A stretch of DNA of 8,668 nt from an uncultured Anaerolineae bacterium. GTDB taxonomy: Bacteria; Chloroflexota; Anaerolineae; Anaerolineales; UBA4823. Positions within the stretch are counted from its first letter, which is position 1. Every line of letters begins with the position of its first letter. Both the position numbers and the translations under genes were made by a program. The stretch lies in NCBI GenBank assembly GCA_937129505.1, contig CAKZNJ010000358.1, positions 1 to 8,668 of the forward strand, given 5' to 3'. The notes beneath the pieces are model-generated. The model did not search any database, was not told where the DNA came from, and was given only the letters and a program-made list of their open reading frames with translations. Shown piece by piece: positions 1 to 6,725 of this stretch.

Positions 1-1088
1 AATGAATCGTAGGGGTGATGGAGCAAAATGTTCCCTTCGCGAATGCGGTCGAAAATGGTGCTGTTTTGATGAATGTGAAGCAGACGCTTGGGTAGATGGG
101 GTTTATAAGGAGGAAATTTTAACTCTGGCGCTTCGACCTCGTCATAAATTTGGCGCAGGGAGGACAGTGCTAGTGGTTGTCCAATGGAATAGACATCGGT
201 TAGCTTACATTCAAGGTTTTCGACCAAAAGATCGCGAATGTTTTTCGGCATCTCCCCGTCAATTGCCATCATGACCACTGAGCCGAATTTGCGCGAAAGC
301 AGATTCTCTTTCATCGTTTCTAGTAGGTCATCGGCTTCGAGCTCTTGGATTTCGATATCAGCGTCGCGGATAATCCGGAATGGATAAACTTCAACCACCT
401 CCATACCGGGGAAGAGATGGCTGAGTTGAGTGGCAATCAATTGGTCTAACCAAATGTAGTAATAATGGACTGTCGACCGGCGGCGCTGTGATCCTTTGAC
501 GGTATGCCTGCCAACCGGCAAGAGTGGGGGGAGCAAGCTGGGAACTTTGACCCTCGCAAATTTCTCGCGTCCCTTTTTATCGTGAATGACAACCGCCAAA
601 TTGGTACTTAGGTTGGAGATATGGGGGAAGGGATGGCCTGGATCGAAGGCAAGGGGCGTTAAGATGGGATATACAATATTGACAAAGTAATCGTAGGCTC
701 GACGCTGCTGGGCTTCGGTAAGTTTGTTGTAATCCATGATGTGGATGCCGCATTCATTGAGCGTAGGGAGGATTTCTTTGCGGTATAATCGCTGCGCCGT
801 GCGATAAAGTTCGAGGGAACGTTTGCGGATGGCGATCAATTGTTCGCGAGGGGTCAGTCCGTCAGGCATCACATCTAACACTTGAAATTCAACTTGTTCT
901 CGAATGCCCGAAACGCGCACCATGAAAAATTCATCCATGTTGGAGCCGAAGATCGCCAAGTATTTCAGGCGCTCCAAAATAGGGTAATCTGGGTTGGCAG
1001 CTTCTTCTAAAACTCGCCGTTGAAATTCCAACAAGCTGAGTTCACGGTTGATGTAGAGAGAGGGATTAAGAACTACTTCCTCGGTCAT
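1..1088 (-). CDS. ppk1: Polyphosphate kinase 1, N-terminal part (cut by window edge)
   Basis: PPK1 reversibly transfers the terminal phosphate of ATP onto a growing polyphosphate chain and is usually membrane-associated. The reading frame is open from the ATG to the left edge: 362 whole codons, about half of the usual 690-700 residues. Visible family signatures are YINRELSLLEFQRRVLEEA near residues 12-30, FGSNMDEFFMVRVSG near 47-61 and LLHHPYDS at the very end (355-362). This covers the N-terminal domain and much of the head domain. The two catalytic histidines of the family lie beyond the window, so activity cannot be judged. An in-frame ATG at 1097 is an alternative start; neither start has a good ribosome binding site, and I prefer 1088 because a GGG lies just upstream. 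It is the last visible gene of the ppx-CHAD-sixA-ppk1 operon, 24 nt after the sixA stop and in the same frame. Confidence 0.95.
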   Translation of the reverse strand, partial: MTEEVVLNPSLYINRELSLLEFQRRVLEEAANPDYPILERLKYLAIFGSNMDEFFMVRVSGIREQVEFQVLDVMPDGLTPREQLIAIRKRSLELYRTAQRLYRKEILPTLNECGIHIMDYNKLTEAQQRRAYDYFVNIVYPILTPLAFDPGHPFPHISNLSTNLAVVIHDKKGREKFARVKVPSLLPPLLPVGRHTVKGSQRRRSTVHYYYIWLDQLIATQLSHLFPGMEVVEVYPFRIIRDADIEIQELEADDLLETMKENLLSRKFGSVVMMAIDGEMPKNIRDLLVENLECKLTDVYSIGQPLALSSLRQIYDEVEAPELKFPPYKPHLPKRLLHIHQNSTIFDRIREGNILLHHPYDS

Positions 1089-1112
1089 TTTGCCCATAGG
1101 TAAACAGCATGT

Positions 1113-1619
1113 CTATGACATCGCTATCATTTGGGCAGGCGTGAGCAGCCATTCAAGGGTCGCATAGGTTGCGAAATCTAATTGCGATAAAGTTAAGCAA
1201 CAGAATCCCCCCTTTTTCAGCGTAATACTTACCGCTGCATTGCCGCATACTAATGCCCCAATCAATTCGCTTAAGTAAGGCTCATGTCCCACAAAAACCA
1301 AGCTGGTGATGTTTGGATACTGAGCGGAAACCTCCTCGAAAAGTTTTTGTGGGTCTCCAAAAGGCGTCAGATTGTCGCTGAAAATCAGCCGATCTTTTTT
1401 AATTTTCATTTCTTCACAAAAGATTTCTGCTGTCTGCCGCGCCCGAGTATAAGGGCTCGACACAACCAAATCAAAAGTTATATGAAGCCTTTGTATCCCG
1501 GAACAAATCCGTTGAAATTTTTCTTTACCAGCTTTGGTCAGTGGCCTTAAGCTATCATCTGGATACTTCACTGGATCACGTAAATCGGCAATGGCGTGTC
1601 GGAGAAGATATAAATCCAT
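1113..1619 (-). CDS. sixA: SixA-type phosphohistidine phosphatase (histidine phosphatase superfamily)
   Basis: A protein of 168 residues, the usual size for SixA. It is a small cytoplasmic member of the histidine (phosphoglycerate mutase-like) phosphatase superfamily. The catalytic core is visible: LRH at residues 6-8 with H8 as the expected phosphate acceptor, SSPYTRARQTAEI at 54-66 supplying the arginine pocket, and VGHEP at 110-114 with the second histidine H112. Family members remove phosphate from phosphohistidine, for example on phosphorelay or PTS-related proteins. The true target here is unknown, and a role on a polyphosphate-linked substrate is only inference from position. The open frame could start 7 codons upstream at 1640, but the second ATG has an AGAGGG site 5 nt upstream and gives the standard MDLYLLRH start, so I chose 1619. 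It lies between the CHAD gene (58-nt gap) and ppk1 (24-nt gap). Confidence 0.88.
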   Translation of the reverse strand: MDLYLLRHAIADLRDPVKYPDDSLRPLTKAGKEKFQRICSGIQRLHITFDLVVSSPYTRARQTAEIFCEEMKIKKDRLIFSDNLTPFGDPQKLFEEVSAQYPNITSLVFVGHEPYLSELIGALVCGNAAVSITLKKGGFCCLTLSQLDFATYATLEWLLTPAQMIAMS

Positions 1620-1624
1620 TGTTT

Positions 1625-1630
1625 CCCTCT
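1625..1630 (-). promoter_or_regulatory. Ribosome binding site that fixes the sixA start
   Basis: The minus strand reads AGAGGG here, 5 nt before the ATG at 1619. It lies inside the 7-codon stretch that an upstream ATG at 1640 would add. This favours the shorter protein. Confidence 0.6.
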
Positions 1631-1677
1631 CTTTTTGCAATCTTAATCGGAATGGGCGAGAGCCTTAGTAGGATGGA

Positions 1678-2634
1678 TTAGGCATCAACGGTAAGTTGGC
1701 TTGTCTCTTCACTCTCTTTCTCAGTCTGTTTAGAGGAATGCTTTGGCTTCTTCGTAGTTGGAGCAGGTGAAGCGCTTTCCTCCCAAGGGAAAGGTTTTGC
1801 GCTGGAAAGCCGCCAGAATTGATAAAGTTCGTCTTTGGTTTCCATGTAGGTTTGGATTGTGTTCGTATGTTTGACTTGGTAATATTCGATAGGCTGGGAT
1901 AGCTTGCGTCCATTCTTCTTGCCGGCAAAAGTGTTAAGCGTGGAGAGAAGCACTTCGACATCTTGGATATTGCCCATCAAGGTTTGATAGTCATGCATCT
2001 TCTGCAAGTTTGAATCGGGAAAATTCGGAATTAGCGGATGGACGCATTCGACCATGTAGCGGAATTTCTTAAAGCGCACCCTAACCCGATGAATGGTGGG
2101 CGGAATATTGGGATCAATGCGTTTAAATCGTTTCAACACGCTCGCATAGACATCATCGAGGGTTTGGAAGAGGTTATTGTAGATAGTGGGGTTCTCTTCC
2201 GCTTTTTGGACAGTTTTTTGTAAGGCGCTTATCCGCTTCTCAAGGTTATTCAGTTTATAAGTCTTGATGTTTTTTTCCGCAACCTGTAATAGGTTTTTTT
2301 CTCTTTTGACGAGAAACTTTTGAAAGGGGGTCAAAACGGGAATTTCTTGCACGCGTTGGTTGACCTCTAAGAGCATCACTTGGGTATCACGTAGATCATC
2401 ATAACTATCCAATTGGTCTTTAAGTGCAAGCAGCGTCTTGCGAGTTTGAACGTATGGATATAGAAAAGTGAATAGATCGATGAGCGCTAGTAACCGCCTA
2501 GTCGCTACTCTCACATCGTGAACAGCTTCCTCGGAAAACTCAAGGCGACAGCGATTTAATTCTTGGATATATTTATTCCATCGCCCTTCTAATGAAGAGG
2601 AAATTAAACCTGAGATCGTGACTTCAGTCTCCAT
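1678..2634 (-). CDS. CHAD-domain protein (probable polyphosphate-binding)
   Basis: A protein of 318 residues, predicted cytoplasmic and mostly alpha-helical. CHAD domains are two helical bundles rich in conserved histidines and basic residues. Studied members bind polyphosphate and some localise to polyphosphate granules. Visible signatures are the first repeat AVHDVRVATRRLLALIDLF at 37-55 (H39, with R42, R46, R47), the second repeat IHRVRVRFKKFRYMVE at 181-196 (H182 and a basic cluster), and MHDYQTLMGNIQDVEVL at 213-229. The last 35 or so residues are rich in Ser, Thr, Pro, Lys and Glu and look disordered. No CYTH/triphosphatase domain is fused to it, unlike many CHAD proteins, so it is probably a binding or scaffold protein without enzyme activity. 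The start at 2634 is chosen because a GGAGG lies 6 nt upstream; an ATG at 2649 would add five residues but lacks this site. It overlaps the end of ppx by 11 nt, which suggests translational coupling. Confidence 0.92.
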   Translation of the reverse strand: METEVTISGLISSSLEGRWNKYIQELNRCRLEFSEEAVHDVRVATRRLLALIDLFTFLYPYVQTRKTLLALKDQLDSYDDLRDTQVMLLEVNQRVQEIPVLTPFQKFLVKREKNLLQVAEKNIKTYKLNNLEKRISALQKTVQKAEENPTIYNNLFQTLDDVYASVLKRFKRIDPNIPPTIHRVRVRFKKFRYMVECVHPLIPNFPDSNLQKMHDYQTLMGNIQDVEVLLSTLNTFAGKKNGRKLSQPIEYYQVKHTNTIQTYMETKDELYQFWRLSSAKPFPWEESASPAPTTKKPKHSSKQTEKESEETSQLTVDA

Positions 2635-4144
2635 TCCAAACCTCCACATTCAATTGAACACCGAAAACACCCTGAAACATGGCTTTCTTTTTTTCGACCC
2701 ACCATTTCTCCAAGAGCAGTGGATCGGGACTAACTAGGATGAGTTTCCAACTATGATTATGTTGTTCGAGAATCAAGTCGTTGAGACGCCCTGTGTGGCT
2801 GATATCCAACGCATCGGCTAATTGCATCAAGGCACATAGCTTTGAGACGATGGCGCGATCATTTTGTGACAAAAACTTGAACCCTTCATCGGGATTCGAA
2901 AAGGAGTCTTTGCGGTGATAGCGGATGACATTTGCCAGAATTTCTTGTTCTTTCGGGGAAAGCCCGATGAGAGGGGTATGAAGAAGGATATAATAACCGT
3001 GTAGGTCGTGATCAATGGTGTTAATAAAATGACCAATATCGTGCAGCAGCGAAGCGGCTTCCAATATCAATAATTCTTTTTCGGTTAGGTTATGTAAAGA
3101 CAGGGATTGTAAGAATAAGCGACTTGCAAATTTGGCAACAAAGCGGCCGTGTTCTTCATCGAGTTTGTACTTTTGACCTAACTTGATTGCCGAGGTCCAG
3201 ACTTGGTCGCGGCGGGGTTTTGGAGGCCCGCGGAAGGATGAGCTCATCTCGGTGAGTAAGCCATCCTTTAGCCCTACCGCAGGAGTTAGGATTTCTTTTA
3301 CTTGCGCAACCTTGGCAATCATGCGCATCACTACTGCGGCAGGCAAGAGTACATCTGCGCGGTCAGGGCGAAGGTGAAGTTTTTGCACTCGCTCTTCCAG
3401 TGTCAGACGGTCGAGCATTTGGATCAGCTTTTCGATTTCATTCACTGTAACGCAGTTTTCTTCTTCGCCCTTGAAGATTCGTTTATGTAACCTTCCCATT
3501 TCCTCGGCGTTACCACCAGTGGCAACGCATAGATCGATCGCTTCTGACCCGATTTGGGTTTGAATGCGACGCCGCACCTTATCGGCATATTCGCTGACTA
3601 GTTGGTTGAAGTTTAGGTTTTTTCCATTGCTACCGTCGAGCTTGCTCAACAAGCGCACTGTGCCCAGCGCATAACTCTCTACGGATAACACATTTTCGTT
3701 AGAAATCGTGACCTCAACGCTTCCACCGCCAATGTCCACTAGTAGAGCGCGTTTGTTCTTGAGGTCGATCACTTTTTGCACTGCAAGGTGGATTAAGCGG
3801 GCTTCTTCGCTTTCGCTAATGACCTCGACTTGAAAGCCTGTTTGTGAGGCGATGCGGTCAATTAAAATGTGGCTGTTTGTGGCTTCTCGCATGGCACTTG
3901 TGCCAACAGCCCGAACTTGCTTGACGTCAAAAACCTGAGCAATATTCCGAAAGCGGAGAAAAGTGCCAACGGTCATCTGCATTGTTTCTTCGCTGAAATA
4001 ACCCTGCGTAAAGGCATCTTTCCCAAGGCGGACGGGGACGCGGCTGTTCTCGACAGGTTCGAGATTACCGTGATTATCCACGCGGGCTACGGCAATGCGA
4101 ATAGCGTTTGAACCGATATCAATTGCGGCAATATGTTCGTGCAT
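2624..4144 (-). CDS. ppx: Exopolyphosphatase (Ppx/GppA family) with C-terminal HD domain
   Basis: A protein of 506 residues, close to the usual length of about 500. It is expected to release phosphate processively from the ends of polyphosphate, and some relatives also hydrolyse pppGpp. The N-terminal actin/ASKHA-type phosphatase part spans about residues 1-310: AAIDIGSNAIRIAVA at 6-20 (phosphate loop), VGTSAMREA at 80-88, ISESEEARLI at 109-118 with E114 in the position of the catalytic glutamate, LVDIGGGSVEV at 135-145 (second phosphate loop) and AVGLKDGLL just before the C-terminal part. The C-terminal HD-type helical domain has ASLLHDIGHFI with H368-D369 and later LADALDISHTGRL. The ATG at 4144 is the first start codon after an in-frame stop; no convincing ribosome binding site precedes it. 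It is the first gene of the polyphosphate operon. Ppx and GppA are hard to separate by sequence alone; the neighbouring ppk1 favours Ppx. Confidence 0.93.
   Translation of the reverse strand: MHEHIAAIDIGSNAIRIAVARVDNHGNLEPVENSRVPVRLGKDAFTQGYFSEETMQMTVGTFLRFRNIAQVFDVKQVRAVGTSAMREATNSHILIDRIASQTGFQVEVISESEEARLIHLAVQKVIDLKNKRALLVDIGGGSVEVTISNENVLSVESYALGTVRLLSKLDGSNGKNLNFNQLVSEYADKVRRRIQTQIGSEAIDLCVATGGNAEEMGRLHKRIFKGEEENCVTVNEIEKLIQMLDRLTLEERVQKLHLRPDRADVLLPAAVVMRMIAKVAQVKEILTPAVGLKDGLLTEMSSSFRGPPKPRRDQVWTSAIKLGQKYKLDEEHGRFVAKFASRLFLQSLSLHNLTEKELLILEAASLLHDIGHFINTIDHDLHGYYILLHTPLIGLSPKEQEILANVIRYHRKDSFSNPDEGFKFLSQNDRAIVSKLCALMQLADALDISHTGRLNDLILEQHNHSWKLILVSPDPLLLEKWWVEKKKAMFQGVFGVQLNVEVWNGD
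2641..2645 (-). promoter_or_regulatory. Ribosome binding site for the CHAD gene, inside the end of ppx
   Basis: The minus strand reads GGAGG 6 nt before the ATG at 2634. It lies within the last codons of ppx, so ribosomes finishing ppx uncover or reuse it. It favours 2634 over the ATG at 2649. Confidence 0.65.
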
Positions 4145-4196
4145 GGAAAGAAGTCGTTTAATAGATTGAATTTTGTATACTTACGATTTCAAAAAA

Positions 4197-4202
4197 ATTA
4201 TA
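4197..4202 (-). promoter_or_regulatory. Candidate -10 box of the ppx-CHAD-sixA-ppk1 operon
   Basis: The minus strand reads TATAAT, a perfect -10 consensus, about 53 nt upstream of the ppx ATG. It would give a 5' leader of roughly 45 nt. No good -35 box lies 16-18 nt upstream; that place is taken by TTAA-type repeats, which fits an activator-dependent promoter. Position and consensus are seen; function is inferred. Confidence 0.4.
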
Positions 4203-4214
4203 ACATTTCGCATC

Positions 4215-4248
4215 ATTTAAGTATTTTAAGGTATCTTAATTATGTTAA
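4215..4248 (-). promoter_or_regulatory. Array of four phased TTAA-type hexamers, possible activator (Pho-box-like) operator
   Basis: Reading the minus strand, the hexamers are TTAACA (4248-4243), TTAAGA (4239-4234), TTAAAA (4229-4224) and TTAAAT (4220-4215). They repeat every 9-10 bp, about one helical turn. The last one ends 12 bp before the candidate -10 box. Direct repeats in the -35 zone resemble OmpR/PhoB-class activator sites, and TTAACA-like repeats are used by PhoP of Bacillus, though with a period nearer 11 bp. AT richness makes chance matches possible, so the assignment is tentative. Confidence 0.35.
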
Positions 4249-4253
4249 ACTTT

Positions 4254-4294
4254 ACAAATTATAATGCGCAAGCCCCCTTTAATTTGTTTGGGGG
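4254..4294 (+). repeat. Overlapping inverted repeats that could form alternative hairpins
   Basis: ACAAATTA (4254-4261) pairs perfectly with TAATTTGT (4280-4287) across 18 nt. CCCCC (4273-4277) pairs with GGGGG (4290-4294) across 12 nt. Each stem places an arm of the other in its loop, so they compete. If transcription starts near 4272, only the C5/G5 stem would be in the RNA. Function is unknown. Confidence 0.35.
4260..4265 (+). promoter_or_regulatory. Candidate -10 box of the ABC export operon
   Basis: TATAAT on the plus strand, with only a weak -35 candidate (TTAATT at 4236-4241, 18-bp spacer) that overlaps the hexamer array. It would give a leader of about 170 nt before the permease. The octamer ATTATAAT at 4258-4265 is its own reverse complement, so the minus strand also reads TATAAT here. 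Confidence 0.25.
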
Positions 4295-4315
4295 AGTTAA
4301 TCAGTTCAAAGGGTA

Positions 4316-4336
4316 GTAAAATAAATCGTATTTTGC
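4316..4336 (+). repeat. Small AT-rich hairpin in the putative ABC operon leader
   Basis: GTAAAATA (4316-4323) pairs with TATTTTGC (4329-4336) over 8 bp, including one G-T wobble, with a 5-nt loop AATCG. It sits inside a longer inverted repeat, AAAGGGT (4308-4314) with ACCCTTT (4391-4397), which could close a larger folded domain. These are sequence-level pairings only; no known riboswitch class is recognised. Confidence 0.3.
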
Positions 4337-4444
4337 GGTGGGCTGAGTAAATCTCTAAATAAACTAGGTAGATCTCCGAATCATGAGGCAACCCTTTTCT
4401 CGAATCACCGTAGAGAGTTTAAATACTTAACGGGCTAGGCAGCG

Positions 4445-6694
4445 ATGATATATAAAAACCTGATGCGGCGCAAAATTCGCACGATATTGACGATGGCGGG
4501 CATTGCTATCGGTGTAGCTGCTATTGTCAGTTTGAGCGCTTTAGCAGATGGCTTTCAGATGGGATATACCGCCTTATTGAGGGGGAGTAAGGCTGATCTG
4601 GTTATCAGTCAGCCTGATTCTTTTGACCTTAGTATGAGTTCGATCGACGAATCATTGCAATTGGAATTAGCTGTGATGCCAGAAGTTGAGCAGATCAGCG
4701 GTATGATTCAAGGGTATTCCGAGGCAGAAGGTCAGCCATATTTCTTTGTTTTCGGCTACCCAGAAGGTAGTTTTGTTTTGGAACGTTATCCCATCATAAG
4801 TGGAAGCGAGTTGAGCAAGGGGGATGCAAAATCTCTGCGAGGTCGGCCGCTGATTCTCGGTTCGGCTGCGGCAGAAGTTCTCAAGAAAACCGTTGGCGAG
4901 TCTGTACGTGTTGGCGGGGCAATTTTTCGGGTAGTAGGAATTTATGAGACGGGAGATGCGATGGAAGATTCGGGTGCAGTTTTGCTGTTAGAGGACGCCC
5001 AAGCATTATTGGGAAAACCCCGTCAGGTGAGTTTGTTTTATATTAAGTTGAAAGACACTGAGCTGCGTGAACGGCTGATTCAACGGGTGCGAAAGCGCTT
5101 TCCAGATCTGATGATTGGGGGAGTCAATGAGCTGGCTGAGCAATCTTCTTTGGCTGATTTTTTTGAGGGATATGTATGGGTCATTAGCAGTCTAGCAATC
5201 ATTATCGGTGGGGTGGGAATGATGAACTCCCAATTGATGTCAGTTTTTGAACGGACGCGCGAGATCGGTGTTTTGCGGGCAATGGGCTGGCGGAAGCATA
5301 AAATCCTGTGGATGATCTTTGGGGAAGCTTTGGCAGTCTGTATTGGAGGCGGTGTTTTTGGCTCATTTCTAGGAGTTTTTTTAATTTACCTGTTATCGAC
5401 TTCGACGACCTTTTTCGGTGTAAGCCTATCTACCCTGCGATCAGATCAATTTCTCACTGCTTTCGTGGTTGTTTTTGTTCTCGGACTCACCGGCGGACTT
5501 TATCCGGCTTGGCGGGCTTCCCGCCTGCAACCGATTGAAGCTTTACGTTACGAAGGGGGTGGCTCAGGCGGAAAAATTCGCCGCCTCCCCTTTGGTGGAA
5601 TGACCGTCCAAAGTCTCTGGCAACGTTCAACGCGCACCCTGTTAACCTTATTTGCAATCAGCTTGACGGTTGGCGGAATTATGGCAATGGAAGCTGTCAT
5701 TCGCGGGGCGTTTAAGGAGATGGATACGATGATTCTCGGGACGGGTAGCGAGATCATGCTGCGGCAAGCAAATATCTCCGATACCGGCTTCAGTGCAATC
5801 GATGAACAAATTTTAAGCAGGATTGCATCACTGCCAGAAGTGCAAGCGGTGAGCGGGCTGATCTTCTCTGCCGTTACAATGCCTGAAGCGGGGGGATTTT
5901 TCCTCATTCAAGGATATGCGCCGAATGAGTTTATCATCCGCCGCATCAAAGTCGTTGAAGGAAGTCCTTTGGCCACCAACCATCAAATCTTGATGGGGCG
6001 AATGATGATGGATGTGCTGGGGAAGAAGATCGGCGATACGATCGAATTAAGCGGTTCTAGGTTTCGCATTGTCGGGGTATATGAGTCCAAGATCAGTTGG
6101 GAAGAGCTCGGCGGGGTGATCACCCTGCGAGATGCCCAAACTTTGACTGGCAGACCGCGGAAAGTCACAATGGCGGCCGTCAAATTGCGTAATCCAGAAT
6201 TAGCGGAAGCGTTAGTAGAAAAGATCAATTTACAATTTCCGGATGTCCATGCTACTTTAAGCAGCGATTTTTCAAACCAGATGCCTGATCGGCGGTCTTC
6301 AGAAGTCATGCTCAATGCAATTTCTTTTTTAGCCATCTTTGTCGGTGGAATTGGAGTCTTGAACACAATGTTAATGGCAGTATTCGAACGCACCCGCGAA
6401 ATCGGTGTCCTTAGAGCTTTGGGTTGGCGGAAGAGACGGGTTCTGGGGATGATCTTGAAAGAAGCATTAGCTTTGGGATGGATGGGAGGCTGTGTTGGTA
6501 TCTTCGTTGCTTTTCTATTAGCCTACGGTTTGAGCAAGGCTCCTCTGGTCGGTGGGTTTCTAACCACTGTATGGGAGTGGGATATTTTCGCCCGTTCTAT
6601 CGCAGTAGCCCTCACCCTTGGACTGATCGGGGGCATCTATCCTGCTTATCGGGCAACCCGCCTGCAACCCGTGGAAGCTCTGCGGTACGAGTGA
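4445..6694 (+). CDS. ABC transporter permease, two fused FtsX/MacB-type units
   Basis: A protein of 749 residues that is an internal duplication. Each half has a helix, an extracytoplasmic MacB-like domain and three FtsX-core helices. Half 1 (about 1-375): helix near 13-34, outer domain to about 240, helices near 245-268, 290-318 and 335-358. Half 2 (about 386-749): helix near 395-415, outer domain to about 615, helices near 622-645, 665-695 and 710-735. The motif VFERTREIGVLRA(M/L)GWRK occurs at 267-284 and again at 646-663, and both halves end with a version of YPA(W/Y)RA(S/T)RLQP(I/V)EALRYE. Eight helices in one chain would give the pseudo-dimer that MacB or LolC/E make from two chains. 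It is a mechanotransmission-type permease; the substrate is unknown. An in-frame TAG at 4436 rules out an upstream start. The ribosome binding site is weak (AGG 5 nt ahead). First gene of a permease-adaptor-ATPase operon. Confidence 0.93.
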   Translation: MIYKNLMRRKIRTILTMAGIAIGVAAIVSLSALADGFQMGYTALLRGSKADLVISQPDSFDLSMSSIDESLQLELAVMPEVEQISGMIQGYSEAEGQPYFFVFGYPEGSFVLERYPIISGSELSKGDAKSLRGRPLILGSAAAEVLKKTVGESVRVGGAIFRVVGIYETGDAMEDSGAVLLLEDAQALLGKPRQVSLFYIKLKDTELRERLIQRVRKRFPDLMIGGVNELAEQSSLADFFEGYVWVISSLAIIIGGVGMMNSQLMSVFERTREIGVLRAMGWRKHKILWMIFGEALAVCIGGGVFGSFLGVFLIYLLSTSTTFFGVSLSTLRSDQFLTAFVVVFVLGLTGGLYPAWRASRLQPIEALRYEGGGSGGKIRRLPFGGMTVQSLWQRSTRTLLTLFAISLTVGGIMAMEAVIRGAFKEMDTMILGTGSEIMLRQANISDTGFSAIDEQILSRIASLPEVQAVSGLIFSAVTMPEAGGFFLIQGYAPNEFIIRRIKVVEGSPLATNHQILMGRMMMDVLGKKIGDTIELSGSRFRIVGVYESKISWEELGGVITLRDAQTLTGRPRKVTMAAVKLRNPELAEALVEKINLQFPDVHATLSSDFSNQMPDRRSSEVMLNAISFLAIFVGGIGVLNTMLMAVFERTREIGVLRALGWRKRRVLGMILKEALALGWMGGCVGIFVAFLLAYGLSKAPLVGGFLTTVWEWDIFARSIAVALTLGLIGGIYPAYRATRLQPVEALRYE

Positions 6695-6725
6695 GGCTAC
6701 CGAATACTATACAAAGGAGAAAACC

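Larger units (their letters stand above)
4145..4444. other. Divergent intergenic control region
   Basis: This 300-bp non-coding stretch separates the minus-strand ppx operon from the plus-strand ABC operon. The ppx-proximal half is very AT-rich and holds two perfect TATAAT boxes, a seven-A tract (4191-4197) and four phased TTAA-type hexamers. The ABC-proximal half contains several inverted repeats that could fold in the leader RNA. No tRNA, known riboswitch or long reading frame was recognised. Both promoters are expected to fire outward from here. Confidence 0.85.

Noticed and set aside
2..274. Open plus-strand frame of 90 codons at the left edge
   Set aside because: It lies wholly antisense to the ppk1 frame, which has strong family motifs across the same bases. 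The translation resembles no family I know.
1620..1677. CHAD-sixA gap checked for a terminator or a separate promoter
   Set aside because: No stable hairpin with a T-run and no convincing promoter pair was seen, so the genes are treated as one operon.
1665..1961. Minus-strand frame of 98 codons within the CHAD gene
   Set aside because: It is an alternative frame of the CHAD coding region. The CHAD frame carries conserved motifs and extends well beyond it.
4273..4294. C5/G5 hairpin considered as a Rho-independent terminator
   Set aside because: It lies between divergent genes, so no transcript needs to end here, and the G arm is not followed by a T-run.
4383..4430. Possible 15-codon leader peptide (MRQPFSRITVESLNT) just before the permease
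   Set aside because: No clear ribosome binding site precedes it and it has no run of one amino acid or other attenuator sign. A short frame like this is expected by chance.
5548..6393. Two antisense open frames (5548-5907 and 5983-6393) under the permease gene
   Set aside because: They mirror the second half of the permease, have no ribosome binding sites of note and give no recognisable protein.
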